Positions 13,075-13,106 of a stretch of DNA of 13,106 nt are shown here, one piece after another. The stretch is from the NCBI GenBank assembly GCA_934394595.1, contig CAKRRX010000066.1:1-13106 (forward strand), read 5' to 3'. The position numbers were made by a program, and so were the translations under genes. The notes beneath the pieces are model-generated. The model was given only the letters and a program-made list of their open reading frames with translations, searched no databases and was not told the origin of the DNA. Positions within the stretch are counted from its first letter, which is position 1, and the number at the start of each line of letters is the position of its first letter. This stretch comes from an uncultured Blautia sp. (GTDB taxonomy: Bacteria > Bacillota > Clostridia > Lachnospirales > Lachnospiraceae).

Positions 13075-13106
13075 AACTTGTATCCTCCTTTAGAGTCTGT
13101 TTGAAG

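Overview
The window looks like a chromosomal segment of a gut-type Clostridia bacterium, most likely a Lachnospiraceae member. This rests on the adjacent glgC-glgD pair, cytosolic LacI-sensor/GGDEF and response-regulator/HD-GYP signalling proteins, a Cys-rich FliB-type protein, a GH2 beta-mannosidase, strong AGGAGG ribosome binding sites and sigma-A-type promoters. The assignment is by protein style only; no rRNA or other marker is present.

Layout, left to right. (1) 1-451, minus strand: the 5' part of an IS4-type DDE transposase, cut by the window edge and frameshifted in an A7/T7 run, preceded by two inverted repeats (462-499 and 502-533). (2) 590-2611, minus: a soluble diguanylate cyclase with a LacI-type ligand-binding domain and no DNA-binding domain. 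(3) 2612-2845: divergent promoter region with a palindrome inside the cyclase promoter. (4) 2846-3076, plus: a 76-residue protein of unknown function. (5) 3188-5447, plus: glgC and glgD with their own promoter and a strong terminator. (6) 5551-5629: a 79-bp MITE-like palindromic element reaching into the stop codon of the next gene. (7) 5626-8046, minus: a response regulator with REC, HD-GYP, a Cys-rich sensor-like region and a degenerate GGDEF-like end. (8) 8047-8405: divergent regulatory region with a G8 tract and two 26-bp direct repeats between the two -35 boxes. (9) 8406-10178, plus: a FliB-type lysine-N-methylase followed by a GNAT acetyltransferase. (10) 10195-13074, minus: a 133-residue protein of unknown function followed by an intracellular beta-mannosidase.

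The genes suggest carbohydrate storage and use (glgCD, beta-mannosidase) interleaved with cyclic-di-GMP turnover: one apparent synthase that probably senses a small cytosolic ligand, and one apparent HD-GYP hydrolase under phosphorelay control. The FliB-type protein adds a possible motility link. No gene here proves that these parts form one pathway. I saw no CRISPR array, tRNA, rRNA or clear riboswitch. The features most worth checking are the small mobile or repeat structures at the edges of the signalling genes and the two unusual signalling proteins.
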